Positions 31,975 to 43,980 of a stretch of DNA of 64,000 nucleotides are shown here, piece by piece. Location of the stretch: positions 27,597,872-27,661,871 of the forward strand of contig OX419337.1 of assembly GCA_948470475.1 (NCBI GenBank), written 5' to 3'. This DNA comes from Galaxea fascicularis (taxonomy: Eukaryota > Cnidaria > Anthozoa > Scleractinia > Euphylliidae). The notes beneath the pieces were generated by a model that did no database searches, had not been told where the DNA came from, and saw only the letters and a list, made by a program, of their open reading frames with translations. Both the position numbers and the translations under genes were made by a program. Within the stretch, counting starts at the first letter, position 1; every line of letters starts with the position of its first letter.

Positions 31975-34162
31975 GGTGCGGCTTTTTTGAGTCGTGTTGT
32001 TTGGTGGGAAAGTTTTTGTACGAAAACGTTGTTTACCACATTATTGGAATAAGGGAGCTTTTGTTGAGCAGTTTGAAAAGCCCGAAGAATGTGACGTACT
32101 TAATGTGTATTTACATATAGTACAACTCTTGACAAGCTTTCATTGCAAGCAGATGAGCGTTCGGATTTGCACATAATGTACTTTTAATCCGTTCCTGTAC
32201 ACTTGAACCGCACAGACGTGGGTCATTTCAATTTCAAACAAAGAAGTGTAATATGGGTTGTACTTCCTTCTTGATATATAACTTTCTTTTCTGGTGAAAG
32301 CTGACTTCGGTGTAATGTAATGGCTTCAATGTGTTGTTTGCGAAGTCGGTCTTGACAAAGTACGATTAGTCCTTCAAAGCCGATCGCACTACGACGTATC
32401 CATTAGAGTGTACGTAGACACAGTCGCCGAAGTAAACACGTATTGATGGGCGTTCGTTTGATTATGGCATATCCAAAAGCAGCCGCCGTAACCCGATACA
32501 CGCTATGAAACTCTTTCGGTAGGTTTATTGTTGCCCTGGTTTTTCCTGTTAATCCCGGCAATAAAGGTATACATTTGACAGTTTCATTCATTTGATGAAC
32601 ACCTTTATTGTATTTCTTGTTAGAATCACCTCTAACCCTTCTCTTGAGATTATTCGATACTTGATTAAATCAGAACCTAGCCATTTTAATACATCATTCT
32701 TTAACAAACAAGCATGAATCTCTAAAGGTTAAGGAAAGTGCAGCTGTGACATGTATGAGCCCTAAATGAGTAAGGCTTGGCATTTAGAGAAAAAGGGACA
32801 GGGGTCCGTACAGCTTTGGTTAAACGTCTGGAGGCTCGGCACTGCACACATTGTAAAGCACGCAGGCGGTATATTTGACATACCGGCTGTGGTCTTGGAT
32901 AAACACTTTGGTATGCATTACGTCTTAACAACTGGAGAGAATTTTTAAAAGGATTTTGGCAATGATAATTTTAGAGGCAAGCGTATACATGGTTCGCACG
33001 GGCCTGGAAAACTCCTTGAAAAACTGCTTGGTCCTTGAAAACTCCTTGAAAATGATTTTGTCCTTGAAAGCTCCTTGAATTTGTAGGTGCAGTGCTTGAA
33101 TGTTATGAAGAAGTCCTTGAATACTTGAGACTAAAGCAAAATAAGTTCATTTTTACATCAAAAGATGAAAAAGATTGTATCACATCACCCGAGAAACGCT
33201 TTTGAAGTCTCAAAAAAGACAAGGCTTTTATATCAGGGCAATTCGGTGTTTCTTATTCAAAAGATCTAAGTAACCGCGCCTTCCAATAGGGTTCCCCAAG
33301 TGTATTGTGAAGCTCCCCTCCAAGCAAACAAAACCACAAGGGAAATGAAGTTTGACGCATCGCTCGAAGCGTGAAATTTATTCAACTTTGGCGCTCTTCA
33401 TTTTTTTATCAAATGAATTCAAAAGGTCAAAGAAGAAACTGCACATATTTAATCGGCACTGGGAACGTAATTCCCTCTACGAAGGTTGGGTGACTGCGTT
33501 CAAAGGTGACAGGAAAAAGACATTATGCAAATGCTGTGATCGGATGGACTCCTTAAATTTTGTGATAAAGTCCTGGAAAAGTCCTTGAATAAAAGCTCTC
33601 TTCACCTGTATGAACCATGGTATAGGTCCTTTCTCTACGCTTGTGACTGCACTGTGATTTTTTTTAAACAGATTATAAGTGTATTTAAAGCAAAGCGGTA
33701 ATTCGTAGAGAAATAATCTGTTTCCCTTAGCTGTAGCTCATTATAAAAGTTTTAAAGTTCCACTGTTAAGGAAAAGTATCCCTCCTAACGATAGACATCA
33801 GGATAAGTAAACTTCCTGCGTGTACAGACTCAGACTTAGTGTAAGCGGGCTAACGACCAGTGTATACTCAAGCATTAGGAAATGTCAAGGTTAGACCTGG
33901 TAAATAACCATAAATGTGCACATTAATAATATCATTAACTCTGGGTTGTGAGTACGAAGACCTTTGCTGGTAACTGATTGGACTCGAGGCTTGTCCCCTG
34001 CAAATTGAAACAAAGGAAACCAGAGTTTAAACGCCGCACCCTCTCCTCCTTCCTCCCCCCTCCCAAAAAAAAAAAAAAATAATAGAAGTAAGGAATAGCC
34101 TTAATTCTCATAAATAGTAAAACAAATCAAGTTTATCTTACACGGTATGGAAAATATACGTT
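31975..34162. other. Intergenic, 5' flank of homeobox gene 3
   Basis: Divergent from nothing recognisable on the plus strand. Contains the TCCTTGAA-repeat element (32989-33622) and a long A-run near 34066. No exon supported. Confidence 0.45.
32989..33622. repeat. Dispersed repeat with TCCTTGAA-type ends
   Basis: Left part (33001-33130) is a degenerate array of TCCTTGAAAACTCCTTGAAA units; the right part near 33570-33600 has TCCTGGAAAAGTCCTTGAA. The extremities CATGGTTCG.AC and its approximate complement GAACCATG suggest a decayed transposon. Both reading directions are interrupted by stops. Confidence 0.5.
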
Positions 34163-34375
34163 TTACAAGAACAGATACTTTAAAAGGCAGAACCTTTCTT
34201 CATCAGGTTCTTGATCACAATCTGATGAAGGAGCTGTGCCTTTCGGTTCTGAAATAATTTTGTTCACATACGTGTAATCAACCATCCCTTTTTCTTTGTA
34301 TCCCAGTATCTTTGTAAGAACCTGATCTACTCGGTTCACGCTTTCATGTTTAACCACATGCCCATTATACTGATA
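34163..34375 (-). CDS. Possible terminal exon of the Ig gene, unassigned
   Basis: After ATTCAG, a phase-0 frame reads YQYNGHVVKHESVNRVDQVL, then TKILGYKEKGMVDYTYVNK and an acidic end with DQEPDEE. It could be a cytoplasmic tail. However, the upstream Cys-rich exon ends in phase 1, which does not match: joined directly, it would stop after three residues. A bridging exon is missing, or this is not an exon of that gene. Confidence 0.3.
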   Translation of the reverse strand, partial: YQYNGHVVKHESVNRVDQVLTKILGYKEKGMVDYTYVNKIISEPKGTAPSSDCDQEPDEERFCLLKYLFL

Positions 34376-34429
34376 CTGAATTGAGTGGTTGGAAGTACTG
34401 ATTAGTATCGGAATTTATTATATCTCTCA

Positions 34430-34690
34430 GTTAGTACGTTCGCTGTGATTGGTCAATTTTGCGGGCCGTACTTTATTGTACGGCCCGCTAAATTTAAAAA
34501 TTTTCTTTGTCACGCGCCCAAATAACCTCGAAGATACAATAAATATCTTACTAACCTCGTTTTCTCGGTCCGTACTGCAAGTTACGGAACCTCGTTTTTC
34601 CCGTTGATTTATGGCCTGCGCGCGAAAAAACTCGGTCCGTAACTTGCAGTACGGACCTCAAACTCGGTTAGTAAGAAGTATATAAGTCAA
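34430..34690. repeat. Foldback repeat with CGGTCCGTACTGCAAGTTACGG arms
   Basis: Arms at 34567-34589 and 34636-34661 are near-perfect complements (CCGTACTGCAAGTTACGG). Outer TTACTAACC/GGTTAGTAA match as well. A separate perfect hairpin, GCGGGCCGTA/TACGGCCCGC, is at 34461-34488. It fills the space just downstream of the Cys-rich exon of the Ig gene. Confidence 0.7.
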
Positions 34691-34710
34691 ACGTATCTTT
34701 TGTCTGTTAC

Positions 34711-37700
34711 CTTGATGAAGGGATGGGCAGTCTCCTAACTGTGAGCGAGTAACAGTGTTTTTAACAGGTGCATTCTGGGGACAAGGAAGTGCTTCATTTC
34801 CAGAAAATGGACAACAAAAACCTTGAGGGCATGGCTCTAAGTAGAAAATAAAAATATTCACAAGCAAGTTTATGAAACTAATATGCGGTTTTGTTTAAAT
34901 CACTGAAAGGTTGAGACCATACTTATTTAATGTGGATGAATCCCACAGGTTTGATCGTTTTTCTTTTTATTGAGGAAACTTATACTACGAACTATTACGA
35001 GTTTAAATCAGTCTGGTACTTTTCACTACCTCACGAGAATGGAAGTAAGAAAAAAAGTCTGGGCTATGTTTGGGAAATGATCCAACAAACTTGCGCCTTC
35101 CTGTTGAATGCCACTTTCGTTACTGAGCCACTGGGGAGGCCATTTTATAGCATTAAACCCCCTTTTGTTACTGGGGATCGACAAGTGCTGAAAGGCTTAA
35201 GTTTTAGCCCTGGTTACGATATAACAACCGTAATGTTCATCATGCAGCGACCGTGGTGTAAAACAAAAACCCGTCTAAAACAATGGTCTGGCAAAATAAC
35301 TATTTAAACAAGACATACTCGGGAAGTACTACTTTTCCAAAAATCGTTTTACAAGTGTATATCTTTTAATAAAAGCTGTTGGGTGATATAGCATTTCTGT
35401 TAATTTTAAATACCTAAAACTGAAACGGAAACTTACATAATAGGTGACGTGTTTATGTATTTGCTTATTCTAGGAAAAGTTCCTTTTATGATTTCTGCAT
35501 CGATATCTTTGAGTTGAAACCATTCAGCAGACCCGGTCTGGGTTAAATAGATGGCTTTTAAACCTAAATTTTTGTAGTATAAATTCCACGTTGCTGTCTG
35601 CTGTGAATCATACCACTAACTCCGCAAGTCGGACAAAAAAAAAAATTTATATAAGTTCATCTTTACTGCACTGGGAATAAAAAACAAAACAGTATTTCTG
35701 TGCCTATTGGGGCTCTCGGCCTGCTAAATCTATACCCCTGATTACTTGGAGAAGATTAAAAGAGAGGACTGAGTCAGCGTTAACGACATTTTTTCAGAAT
35801 AAGTCATGTTTCGATGTATCCATCATCATCGTCAGTTACAAAATGTTTGAAAAACCGTTAAGGCTAAATAACAACTAAGCGAAGCATGCATAATTAAATT
35901 GTGATGAAGTGACAAAAATGGATAACATATTTGAGTGAGTTACAAATCATTGGAAAAAAATTTAAAACTTTTACAACAAAGTTAAACATACGTAATTGAC
36001 TGAGATCAGACGGGAAGAACAAACGTGAAATAAACGCGTGAAGAGAAATAAAAGTGCAAGTGTCAGGTTGACGTGATCAGAACATGTTTTGCTTAGTTGT
36101 TATTTAGTCCTAACGGTTTCTCAAACGCTTTGTAACTGACGATGATGTTGAAATCGAAACATGTCTTAGTAAAATTGCCGTCATCTTTTTAAAAGTTGCA
36201 ATTTACTTTCTGCTTTGGTGATGATCAACGTATCATTTAAAATAACTGTCTTACGGCAAAGCCCTATATTGTTTGAAAGTTTTCTTAACTGACATTTGAC
36301 TTACACGCTGCATTTGCTACAGACCTGTTTTGAGATAGAGTTTCTTAGTTGCTATTTTTCCATTTTTGTATCCCGTGCACGAGTACCATCCTTCGTCACT
36401 TTTCGTCACGTTAATGATTTGCAAACTAAGTATGACTCCACGCCCGGCAAAAATATCTTCGTGTGTCATAGTGTGACGTCCACTTTTTACCGATGTACCG
36501 TTTTTCATCCACTTAGCAGCGTCGAAGTTAAGCATACTGCATGTCAAGTTAACACTTCCTTGTAGAAAGGCTGTTTTCCGGCCCCCAGCAATCTTTATAT
36601 GCTCTATGTGAACGTCTTTTAATTTATCAGCTGGAGACAACAAAAATGGCTCAGTCAGCAAACACATCTAATGATCACTATCGTCAAAGCAAAACCAGGT
36701 GATTAAACTCAGTAAAAGAAGCAAGAGCTGGAACACTATATACCAGAGCTCGCCTAAGCCAGCAAATTGAAAGAAAAACTGAAATCTACATTTATAGACT
36801 ATAACCAATAACAAGGTTAAGTAAAGACTTATGTTTTTTAAAATAAGAACAAAATTTAGCATTCACTATGTTCTGGAAAGGACAAGGCTTTTGGATAATA
36901 TACCTATGGGCAACCCTCAAGTTTTAAGTATGTATGTATTGGCAATAGCATGACCCGTAGTGGTATTTGGCAATAATACCACGAGTGATATTTCAAAATT
37001 GTCCAAATACCACGAGCCGCGAAGCGGCGGGTGGTATTTGGAGAATTTTGAAAAATTACGAGCCGGTATTATTGCAAATTACCACGTACAGGTCATGCTA
37101 TTATTTGTTTATAATGGAAGCCGTGAAATTTTCGGTAACGCACAAGAGACCTTGTGTTGTTTGTATTTTTGTTTACTGATTTTTCGGCAAGCTTTTGTAT
37201 TTCTTCCCCGGATATTTCCAGGAATCTTGCCGCCATTTTTTTGAAAACAAAAGCAAAAACGTCATTGTGTTCAGTGTTGCCATGGTAATTTTGTTGTACC
37301 ATCCATTTTTGCTGTTATACCACTATTAAACGGAAATAGTGATACTATCAACCAATCAAATCCCCGAAATGGCTCGGCTTATATTATAAGACATGGAATC
37401 ACACTTAGTATTGCCGCACTCTCACTGAACATTTGTCTACTCCAGTGTGAGAAAGACCCCGTAGCTTTCGAGACGCGGTCAGTGATCAAGATTGGATAAC
37501 AAAACAATAGATGATACAACACAGACAATACCCCAAGCCCTGATAGGTCCTGATAACAAAAGTCGCTACAGGTAATAGAGACCAATGAAAACAGAGGTCT
37601 GGAAGAGCTATAGGATTACTCGAGAGAGTGTGATGAGAACCTTTCAATGTTATCTTACCTTTAACTTCAAGAGCACATGTCTTCTTAACACTCCCATTCG

Positions 37701-40700
37701 CGTTTGTCACTTGGCATGTGTAGTTCCCGCTGTCACTGCTCTTTGCGAACGTAATTTTGAGGATTTGATTGCAGCTTAAACTTTCAGCTGTCACGTGGCT
37801 TTTTTGTAGGCCATTAATTGGTTGTCCATTGTAAAACCACTCTATGTTAGCGAAAGTCTTTGACAGTACTTTGCATTTTATTTCTGCCTTTTCGTCCAAC
37901 TTGGTCAATTGGGGACAAGAAATATTCACAATAGGCTCAGGTCCTGAAGGATTTGAAAACTCAAGAAGTTGAAGATTTTTAAAGAAGTTGTAAAGCAATA
38001 CTCTAAAATCACGAAATATGTTAAGAAATGACCGATAATAAAATTCATTCTCCTTATGATAGACATCACGAAGTGTCCCTTAGCGATTATCCTCACCCAA
38101 ACACAAGCAATTCCATCTAATATGAAATATATAAAAATTATAAATAACTCGGTGCGAAATGAAGTACCCAAATTTAGAGTGTCGGTCAATCCTAGGCATA
38201 AGAACATGGTCCGGAGAGTGAGATTCGGATACAAAACCAGCAGAATATATATGACAACCAAATATATGTATGTTTTAATTGGATTTGGTCTGATTGCCAA
38301 TTCAAACATTTTGTGGAGTCTGTTGTATTCCAATGACTGCTACGAGCATTGTTTGTCTCCTAGTTGTTTTGATTCCATCCTCTGGTCCATAAAGCTATAC
38401 GTATTAAAAGCTATCCATCACTATCCTTGTTGGGGTCTGCCTAGAACTCAGAACTATGGTTGTTATAAATAAATAAATGAATATATTTACCCAGGAAGCT
38501 CCACTCGCCGTGAAGGTGTTTTCAGGGAGGTCCTGCATCCGGATCGAATTGGAATTTAGAAGCGTTGGTTTTTAGGGAGAGGGGAAAACCGGAGTACCCG
38601 GAGAAAAACCTCTCGGAGCAGAGTAGAGAACCAACAACAAACTCAACCCACATATGATGTCGACTCCAGGAATCGAACCTGGGCCACATTGGTGGGAGGC
38701 GAGTGCACTTACCACTGTGCCAACCCTGCGTAAGCGTAACAGTATCATTGTGGAGCATCTTTTGGTAGAGTTTCTCAGAATCAATTACAAGTAGCATAAT
38801 AAACTGGGCTTGGATAACTGTTCCCCTCTTGGTATAAAAAAAAGTTTTAGTTGAGTCTTCCTGAAAATTAGAAGTGTGGCTATCAAATGACAGCCTCCGT
38901 CTAGTTAGGCTGCATACTAATGTAGCATTAAAATGCACACCTGGCAGGGCCCGTTTGTTCGAAAGCCGATTAACGCTCTTAATCAAGGAGGTTATTTCCC
39001 TATCCCCAAAAGTTGTTCAATGGTGATATTCTGCAAAATTTTAGATTAGGGGAAGTCAATCCTGAATAACAAGAAGCAGCAGAAACGACTTTCATCCAAA
39101 AGTTAAAAACTGCAACCAAAGTGTACGCTAATCCTGGATTAGGTGAATCGGCTTTCGAACAACCGGGCCCAGCTGAGTAACATTGTCATTTACCAGCAAA
39201 GTTTCTTGGAATAAGATAGAAGGATTTCCATAACTATTCTCCATGAGTCTGCCTGCAATCACAGGGAGTATAGCTGTGAAATAAAATCTATCTGACAGTA
39301 CTCCGCTTGTGTACTGTTGGTTTCCTCGGTATAGCGAAGGGACAGGGAGTGAGGAAATAATATTATATTCTAGTCTTAAGCAACATGACTTATCATTTTC
39401 ATAATTTGGGTTGATAGGTGTTCTCAGTTCGTTCGCACAATGTGTAAGCTGGATGATTACTTTCACGTTTATAAAGTTTATATTATTATTACTATCATCA
39501 TTTAGTATTTGTTTATTAACACTATCAGTTTCGATCATTTTGTGGAACTGTTTCCTAGAATCAATGGGCCATTTCCTAGTTCGCTTGAGCCTCTATTTCA
39601 AAGCGAGTCAAAGTGCGAAAGTTTTGTGATGGTAATAAGTTCAGCGTTCCATATGAGCGAAAACTCATTTTCATTACAAAGACTTCGCACTTAGACTCGC
39701 TTTGAATACATGTAGAGGCTCAAGCGATCTCGGAAATGGCCTATTAAAAAGCAGCAAGGCGTACGATATCATAACGTATTCGTCGAACTTACCGATTGTT
39801 TGGTTAGTGTGGTGTTTGATTCCTTTCACGATTGGTTCGCATGTAAAACCAGGGTGGACACCACCAACTTGACGACTAGAGGCTAATATATAAGAATACC
39901 AGTAATGTTATTTGATGCATTCGCAGTCTGACAACACGAACAGTTTCAGTGCTGTTTGCTATTATTCTACGCAATGGAGTAGAACATGAACACGTTGCAA
40001 AGGAAACAAGGAGCGCTGAGTACAGTCTTGATTTCGCGAAATTGACCGTCTTATTTGCCAATCTACCGTTAGAAAATTAAACCTTTCACATCCTGGTGAA
40101 ACAAAGTGAATATTTGAAATATTGCTGTCAATCTTTGATAAAGTGCAACATTTGTGCTGTGATTTTGAGTGACTGAGTTCTTTCCATCGTGGCATTATAT
40201 GCTTTGTAGTTTAGGTGGTTGTACATTTAGAGTCTAGTTAAAATACGAAGGTGGGGTCATTCACAAGAAAGCCACTGAACAGGGTCTTTGTATGGTTCTT
40301 TTCGTTATATACTGAACAAGGAAGTTCTAAGTTTTGATTCTGGTCATAACGAACCTACTGTTCTTGTTAAAACGAAAGCTACAGAACAGACCTCTAGCAC
40401 TGGTTGTTGCATGCTGTTTTTGAAACAGAAATTTCAGAGATATTTCAGTTCCAGTGTTGTCGTCGCAGAGCCGAGGCCTTTGTTGTACATAATAGTCCAT
40501 TTACTTACCTTTCGGCGAAGATTGACAAAGCTAGTTTCCCCAGACAGAGGTAGAAGTAAACCGTTTGACTTATTTCTCGTTGACAAGATTGAGAAGTTGT
40601 GAAGTAAATACAATTCTTTTGTTACCTATAAGACATCTAGGAAGCCGATAGTAATCTCCCTGTAAATCAAATCATGAAATTATCCTCTACATACTTACCT

Positions 40701-40756
40701 TTTACGGCTAAATGTACAGCTGCAAAGCACACCATTAGCTTTACGATATCTAACAT
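34711..40756 (-). CDS. Secreted or membrane Ig-domain protein with Cys-rich module (3' end unresolved)
   Basis: Four exons on the minus strand, all split in phase 1: 40756-40699, 37943-37659, 36630-36325, 34836-34711. Residues 1-19 (MLDIVKLMVCFAAVHLAVK) look like a signal peptide. Ig domain 1 (20-114) has the Cys/Trp/Cys core: EIKCKV, IEWFYNGQPI and SDSGNYTCQV. Ig domain 2 (115-216) has VNLTCSM, AAKWMKNGTS and KSDEGWYSCTGY. The last known exon (217-258) is PCPQGFCCPFSGNEALPCPQ and continues to GDCPSLHQ, resembling the GCC2/GCC3 ephrin-receptor-like Cys-rich repeat. Such extracellular architecture suits adhesion, allorecognition or growth-factor reception. No transmembrane or kinase exon was found, so whether it is secreted is open. 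The plus strand over these exons is a shadow. Confidence 0.75.
35783..36184. repeat. Foldback element, about 400 bp
   Basis: The left arm (35783-35880) and the complement of the right (36091-36184) share CATGTTTCGAT, CATCATCGTCAGTTACAAA and GCTTAGTTGTTATTTAG. Arms are about 95 bp with scattered mismatches. It lies in the last known intron of the Ig gene. Confidence 0.8.
36944..37102. repeat. MITE, 159 bp, nearly complete palindrome
   Basis: AATAGCATGACC at the left and GGTCATGCTATT at the right. The two halves (CAATAATACC, TTTCAAAATT, CCAAATACCAC) fold on themselves almost end to end around GCCGCGAAGCGGC. In an Ig gene intron. Confidence 0.88.
38465..38730 (-). mobile_element. tRNA-derived SINE, full-length-looking
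   Basis: On the minus strand it starts GCAGGGTTGGCACAGTGGTA (A-box-like), followed by CCAGGTTCGATTCCTGGAGT (B box with tRNA T-arm pairing). A body with TTTTTCTCCGGGTACTCCGG follows, and the tail is AATATATTCATTTATTTATT. The same head occurs at 45171. It lies in an Ig gene intron. Confidence 0.8.
38947..39170. repeat. MITE, TIR GGGCCC(G/A)GTTGTTCGAAAG
   Basis: GGGCCCGTTTGTTCGAAAGC at the left; AATCGGCTTTCGAACAACCG and GGCCC at the right. Related copy at 43981-44222. Explains the end of a 136-codon minus-strand ORF here. Confidence 0.82.
39567..39741. repeat. MITE, 175 bp, TIR GGCCATTTCC
   Basis: Arms of about 45 bp: GGCCATTTCCTAGTTCGCTT with GAGCCTCTATTTCAAAGCGA, against the complement GGCCATTTCCGAGATCGCTT with GAGCCTCTACATG. 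The core is AT-rich. Confidence 0.85.
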
Positions 40757-41179
40757 TTTTTCAGCGTCGTTTGGTAACCTTTTCTAGACCGGAGGAGTCA
40801 CGCAGTGCTAGTATTTGGACTGGCTTTAGAAGTGAAGTTAAACTCCTGACCTCGACTATGACGATCTTTTGAAAGTGATATCACTCGGCTATATTTGGGT
40901 TATTACTGGTACATGATCATTTGAATACGTATTTGTGAATGTGAAATTTACATTTAGAAACTAGGTACGATTTGGGGGTATATTCACCAGTAGAATCGAT
41001 CGCACTGTGTTACTTTTTTTCTTTTTTTTCATTTTCTTTGCTTCTATATTTCTTTTCTTTTTTGGCAAGACAACAAATGATATAGCAGTTGTCCAGTCGA
41101 TCGTCTTGCGGGAATTCAAATGTGATCATCCTCCACATTCTTACACTGATCTACCTGTAGCGATGTAATACACAGTATT

Positions 41180-41192
41180 TGTATCACCCAAC

Positions 41193-41230
<38 letters not shown>

Positions 41231-41374
41231 GCTACTAGAGGACTATCAGTAATAGTCCTCGAGTAGCGAAATTCGCTGGTTTCGAAAACCGTTTTATTCC
41301 CAAATAAATATTTTTTCAACTTGCATTTGCCAACTTTATTATTGCCTTTCCTGTCCGACTAGTTGGGTGACACT
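41180..41374. repeat. MITE copy 2 of the TATCACCCAACTAGT family
   Basis: Same element and orientation as 11259-11453, including ACTAGTGGACTAAT, CTACGCTACTAGAGGACTAT and TTATTATTGCCTTT, with the extra 3' block GACCCTTCG.CCTCAAGG. Confidence 0.85.
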
Positions 41375-41523
41375 AAAAGAATTAGACCCTTCGCCCTCAA
41401 GGGCCACTAATTGTTAAATAGCACCTGATGTCTTAACACTTGTTCAATCGATCCAGTCTTGAGTATATTTTTTCGAAAGTCATACTAGCTTTCAAAAGTC
41501 GATAATTATCCATGAAGGAAATA

Positions 41524-41688
41524 CAGTTGACTCCCGATAGCTCGAACCTTCAAGGGAAACAAGAAAAAGGAGGCTAGCCAGTGGGAGTTCGAAGTATCGA
41601 GGGTAAAACTATAGAGAAAATGACCTGAAGGGAACTGAAATAGATCAGTTTGAGTTAGCGGGACGTTCGAATTATCGGGAGTCAACTG
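41524..41688. repeat. MITE, TIR CAGTTGACTCCCGATA
   Basis: CAGTTGACTCCCGATAGCTC then GAAC at the left; GTTCGAATTATCGGGAGTCA then ACTG at the right. 165 bp, no ORF; resembles mariner-type MITEs. Confidence 0.82.
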
Positions 41689-43980
41689 CACAAACGAAAT
41701 GTTTCAACGATTCGGAGAATATTCGTCAATGCGATCTATAAACTGATCATTTTTCTTTCCCCTCCCTTTTAGGTTTTGCTTTGTTTTGTTTGTCTGCCTG
41801 TCTGTCTGTCTAGTTTTGTTTTCCTTTTTCATAACGAAACGAAAATGGGGAAGCCGGAAAAGCTTGAGTTCGGAAGTTATTGAGGAGGTTTCAAGAGAAA
41901 CAATGCGTTAAAGCGGAGAAGGGTAAAGTGGTGTTGACAACAGAAAGAATGTCATTGCGAACAGTATCTACAGACAGTTGTGTTTGGAAAGAAACATGGA
42001 AAAAGTAATTAAGCGAGTCTTCTGTGTGATATCCATGTCCAAGCTCCCAACGACAAAGCAGTAGCAGGAGTAGTATTAGTAATTGCAGAAGGAGTTGCGG
42101 AAGCAGTAGTATAAATATTATACCAAGTCTTGCAAAACCAGGAAGTGCTTAGAAAGTCCGATCCTGCCGCTGTTCGAAAGGTGATAAGTTCGATTCCCTG
42201 TTGAAAATTGATCTTTTTCTTTCCTTTCTTTAGTAGGGTAGGGAGATGTGGCCCGGACGATTAAACCCTGTCTCTGTTTTAGACACAAATCTCTGATTTC
42301 CCTATCCCGTTTAGGAAAGAATTCAGATTTTTCAGACTATATCTAAGACATTTAACCCAAAATCATACCCAGCGACAACGTTTTGCGGTTACCACTTATC
42401 TTTTTGTAGTGTAATCAGCTGTAATTATCAAAGTCACGGGAGACCCACCAATAACTGGTGGGTTGTAGTCAGGCTTCTATAAACGAACATCTAAACTTAT
42501 CCTGTTTAGCCATCAGGTCATGCAGCGATACCTTGTTTAAGACAGAAAGTGATGAAGTCGATACCCGTTCAAGAACAAACACCCTGAAAACCATACCCTA
42601 TCGGGCCGCACGTCCCCGTTCAGGCCATATAAGGGAGTACCGGCACACCCCTCCTCCCGGTGGCCTCCTGTACCATGCTTCTCCCAGTAGCCCTAAAACT
42701 GAAAAATCCAGCTAGTCCAACAAGATTTATGAAAATTTGTCACTTTAATTCCTCTCCGGAACTCAGACGTTTTCTTTACGTCTATTTTCGTGGCATAATG
42801 ACCTTCAAGTCTCGACATTGGTGTTTCTGAAGGAATGCGTGTGATGTCACTTGTAAACATCGTCTGGATAACTAGTGTTCTAAGATTAGGTCGTTCAGGC
42901 TTTTAATGGCAGCCAGCTTCTCTAAGCCTCAAATAAACAAACCTGTTCCAAGCATGAGCCATGTGTACATAGTTTCCAGAATTTCACAATAAAGGTACAC
43001 GAAAGATCCATGATAGCCGCAGATAAGATTTATCTCTTGCTTAACAGGCAAATCGGCTTAACCTATTAACTTCTACATTGGCAAACGTTGTGCGACTTGA
43101 TCACATGATGGTGAAGGTATCTGTTCTGTGGGCGGAGAATAAAATAGCAAACAACCGATAGCTGGAAGAAATACTGAAAGAATGGCTAAATCTCGACTGA
43201 TAATGTAAATTGGGCGAGGCATTCAAACAATAACTTAAAAATCAATCGGACTGTTTTAGTTTGTAAAAATGTTGCACAACTCGTTAGTGACAAGCTCAAT
43301 ATTTTTCTCTGTAGTCCTGAGTTCCACTGATATGACTCTCTTCGGCGGCCTACGTACTTAACTGGCGTCTGCGGTCTCGATTGCTTCTTTACCACCGCTA
43401 TTCCACCACTGTTTCGTCTCTATTTCACAGTTTGTGCATTGCTTTCGGTAGGTTGTTATTCATTTCGTCAGACACCTTAAGAACTCTTAGTTCACTGCGT
43501 GAAATTCTAATTCTCTGAATTTCCCATTTCATCTCCCAACCTGTGACGAAACCGCGCCACAAAGGTGGGCACTCTTTAACAAACAAGAACACTAGGCATA
43601 AACAAACCCGAGAAAACACGCAACAACATCTTTGGTTCAATACCACTCTAACGCACTTACTTCGTTTTATCTTCAAAGGCTTTCAGCACTTCTTTCAAAC
43701 ACGAGGCTCCTAATCTTTCAGCTCTTCACGACTCCTACGCCTCCACTGACAAATGGGTTTTGTCAACTTGTTATGGCCGGCGCCTGCCAATGACTTCTTG
43801 GCAGTGAATTGGTTTCCCTCTACTCTTCTTCTTGCCCTCCGGCTTAGTAAATCAAACCCTCTTTTCCTTGCTTTCTTGCTTCAAAATCTGCCACTTTCTT
43901 TACTTCCAACTACTGCACATGGCGTTTACTCTTATCATTTTATATGTTTATGCTAATTCATTTACAACACTTATCTTATC

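Noticed and set aside
34930..35307. 125-codon plus-strand ORF opposite an Ig gene intron
   Set aside because: No motif, no splice support, size compatible with chance.
36296..36565. Plus-strand ORF over the second Ig exon
   Set aside because: Shadow of the minus-strand exon, which has matched splice sites, phases and Ig core residues.
37926..38333. Hydrophobic 135-codon minus-strand ORF that looks multi-transmembrane
   Set aside because: AT-rich intron sequence gives Phe/Ile/Leu-rich shadows; no receptor motif, and the opposite strand is equally open.
38522..38986. 154-codon minus-strand ORF
   Set aside because: Most of it is the SINE at 38465-38730 read through, not a gene.
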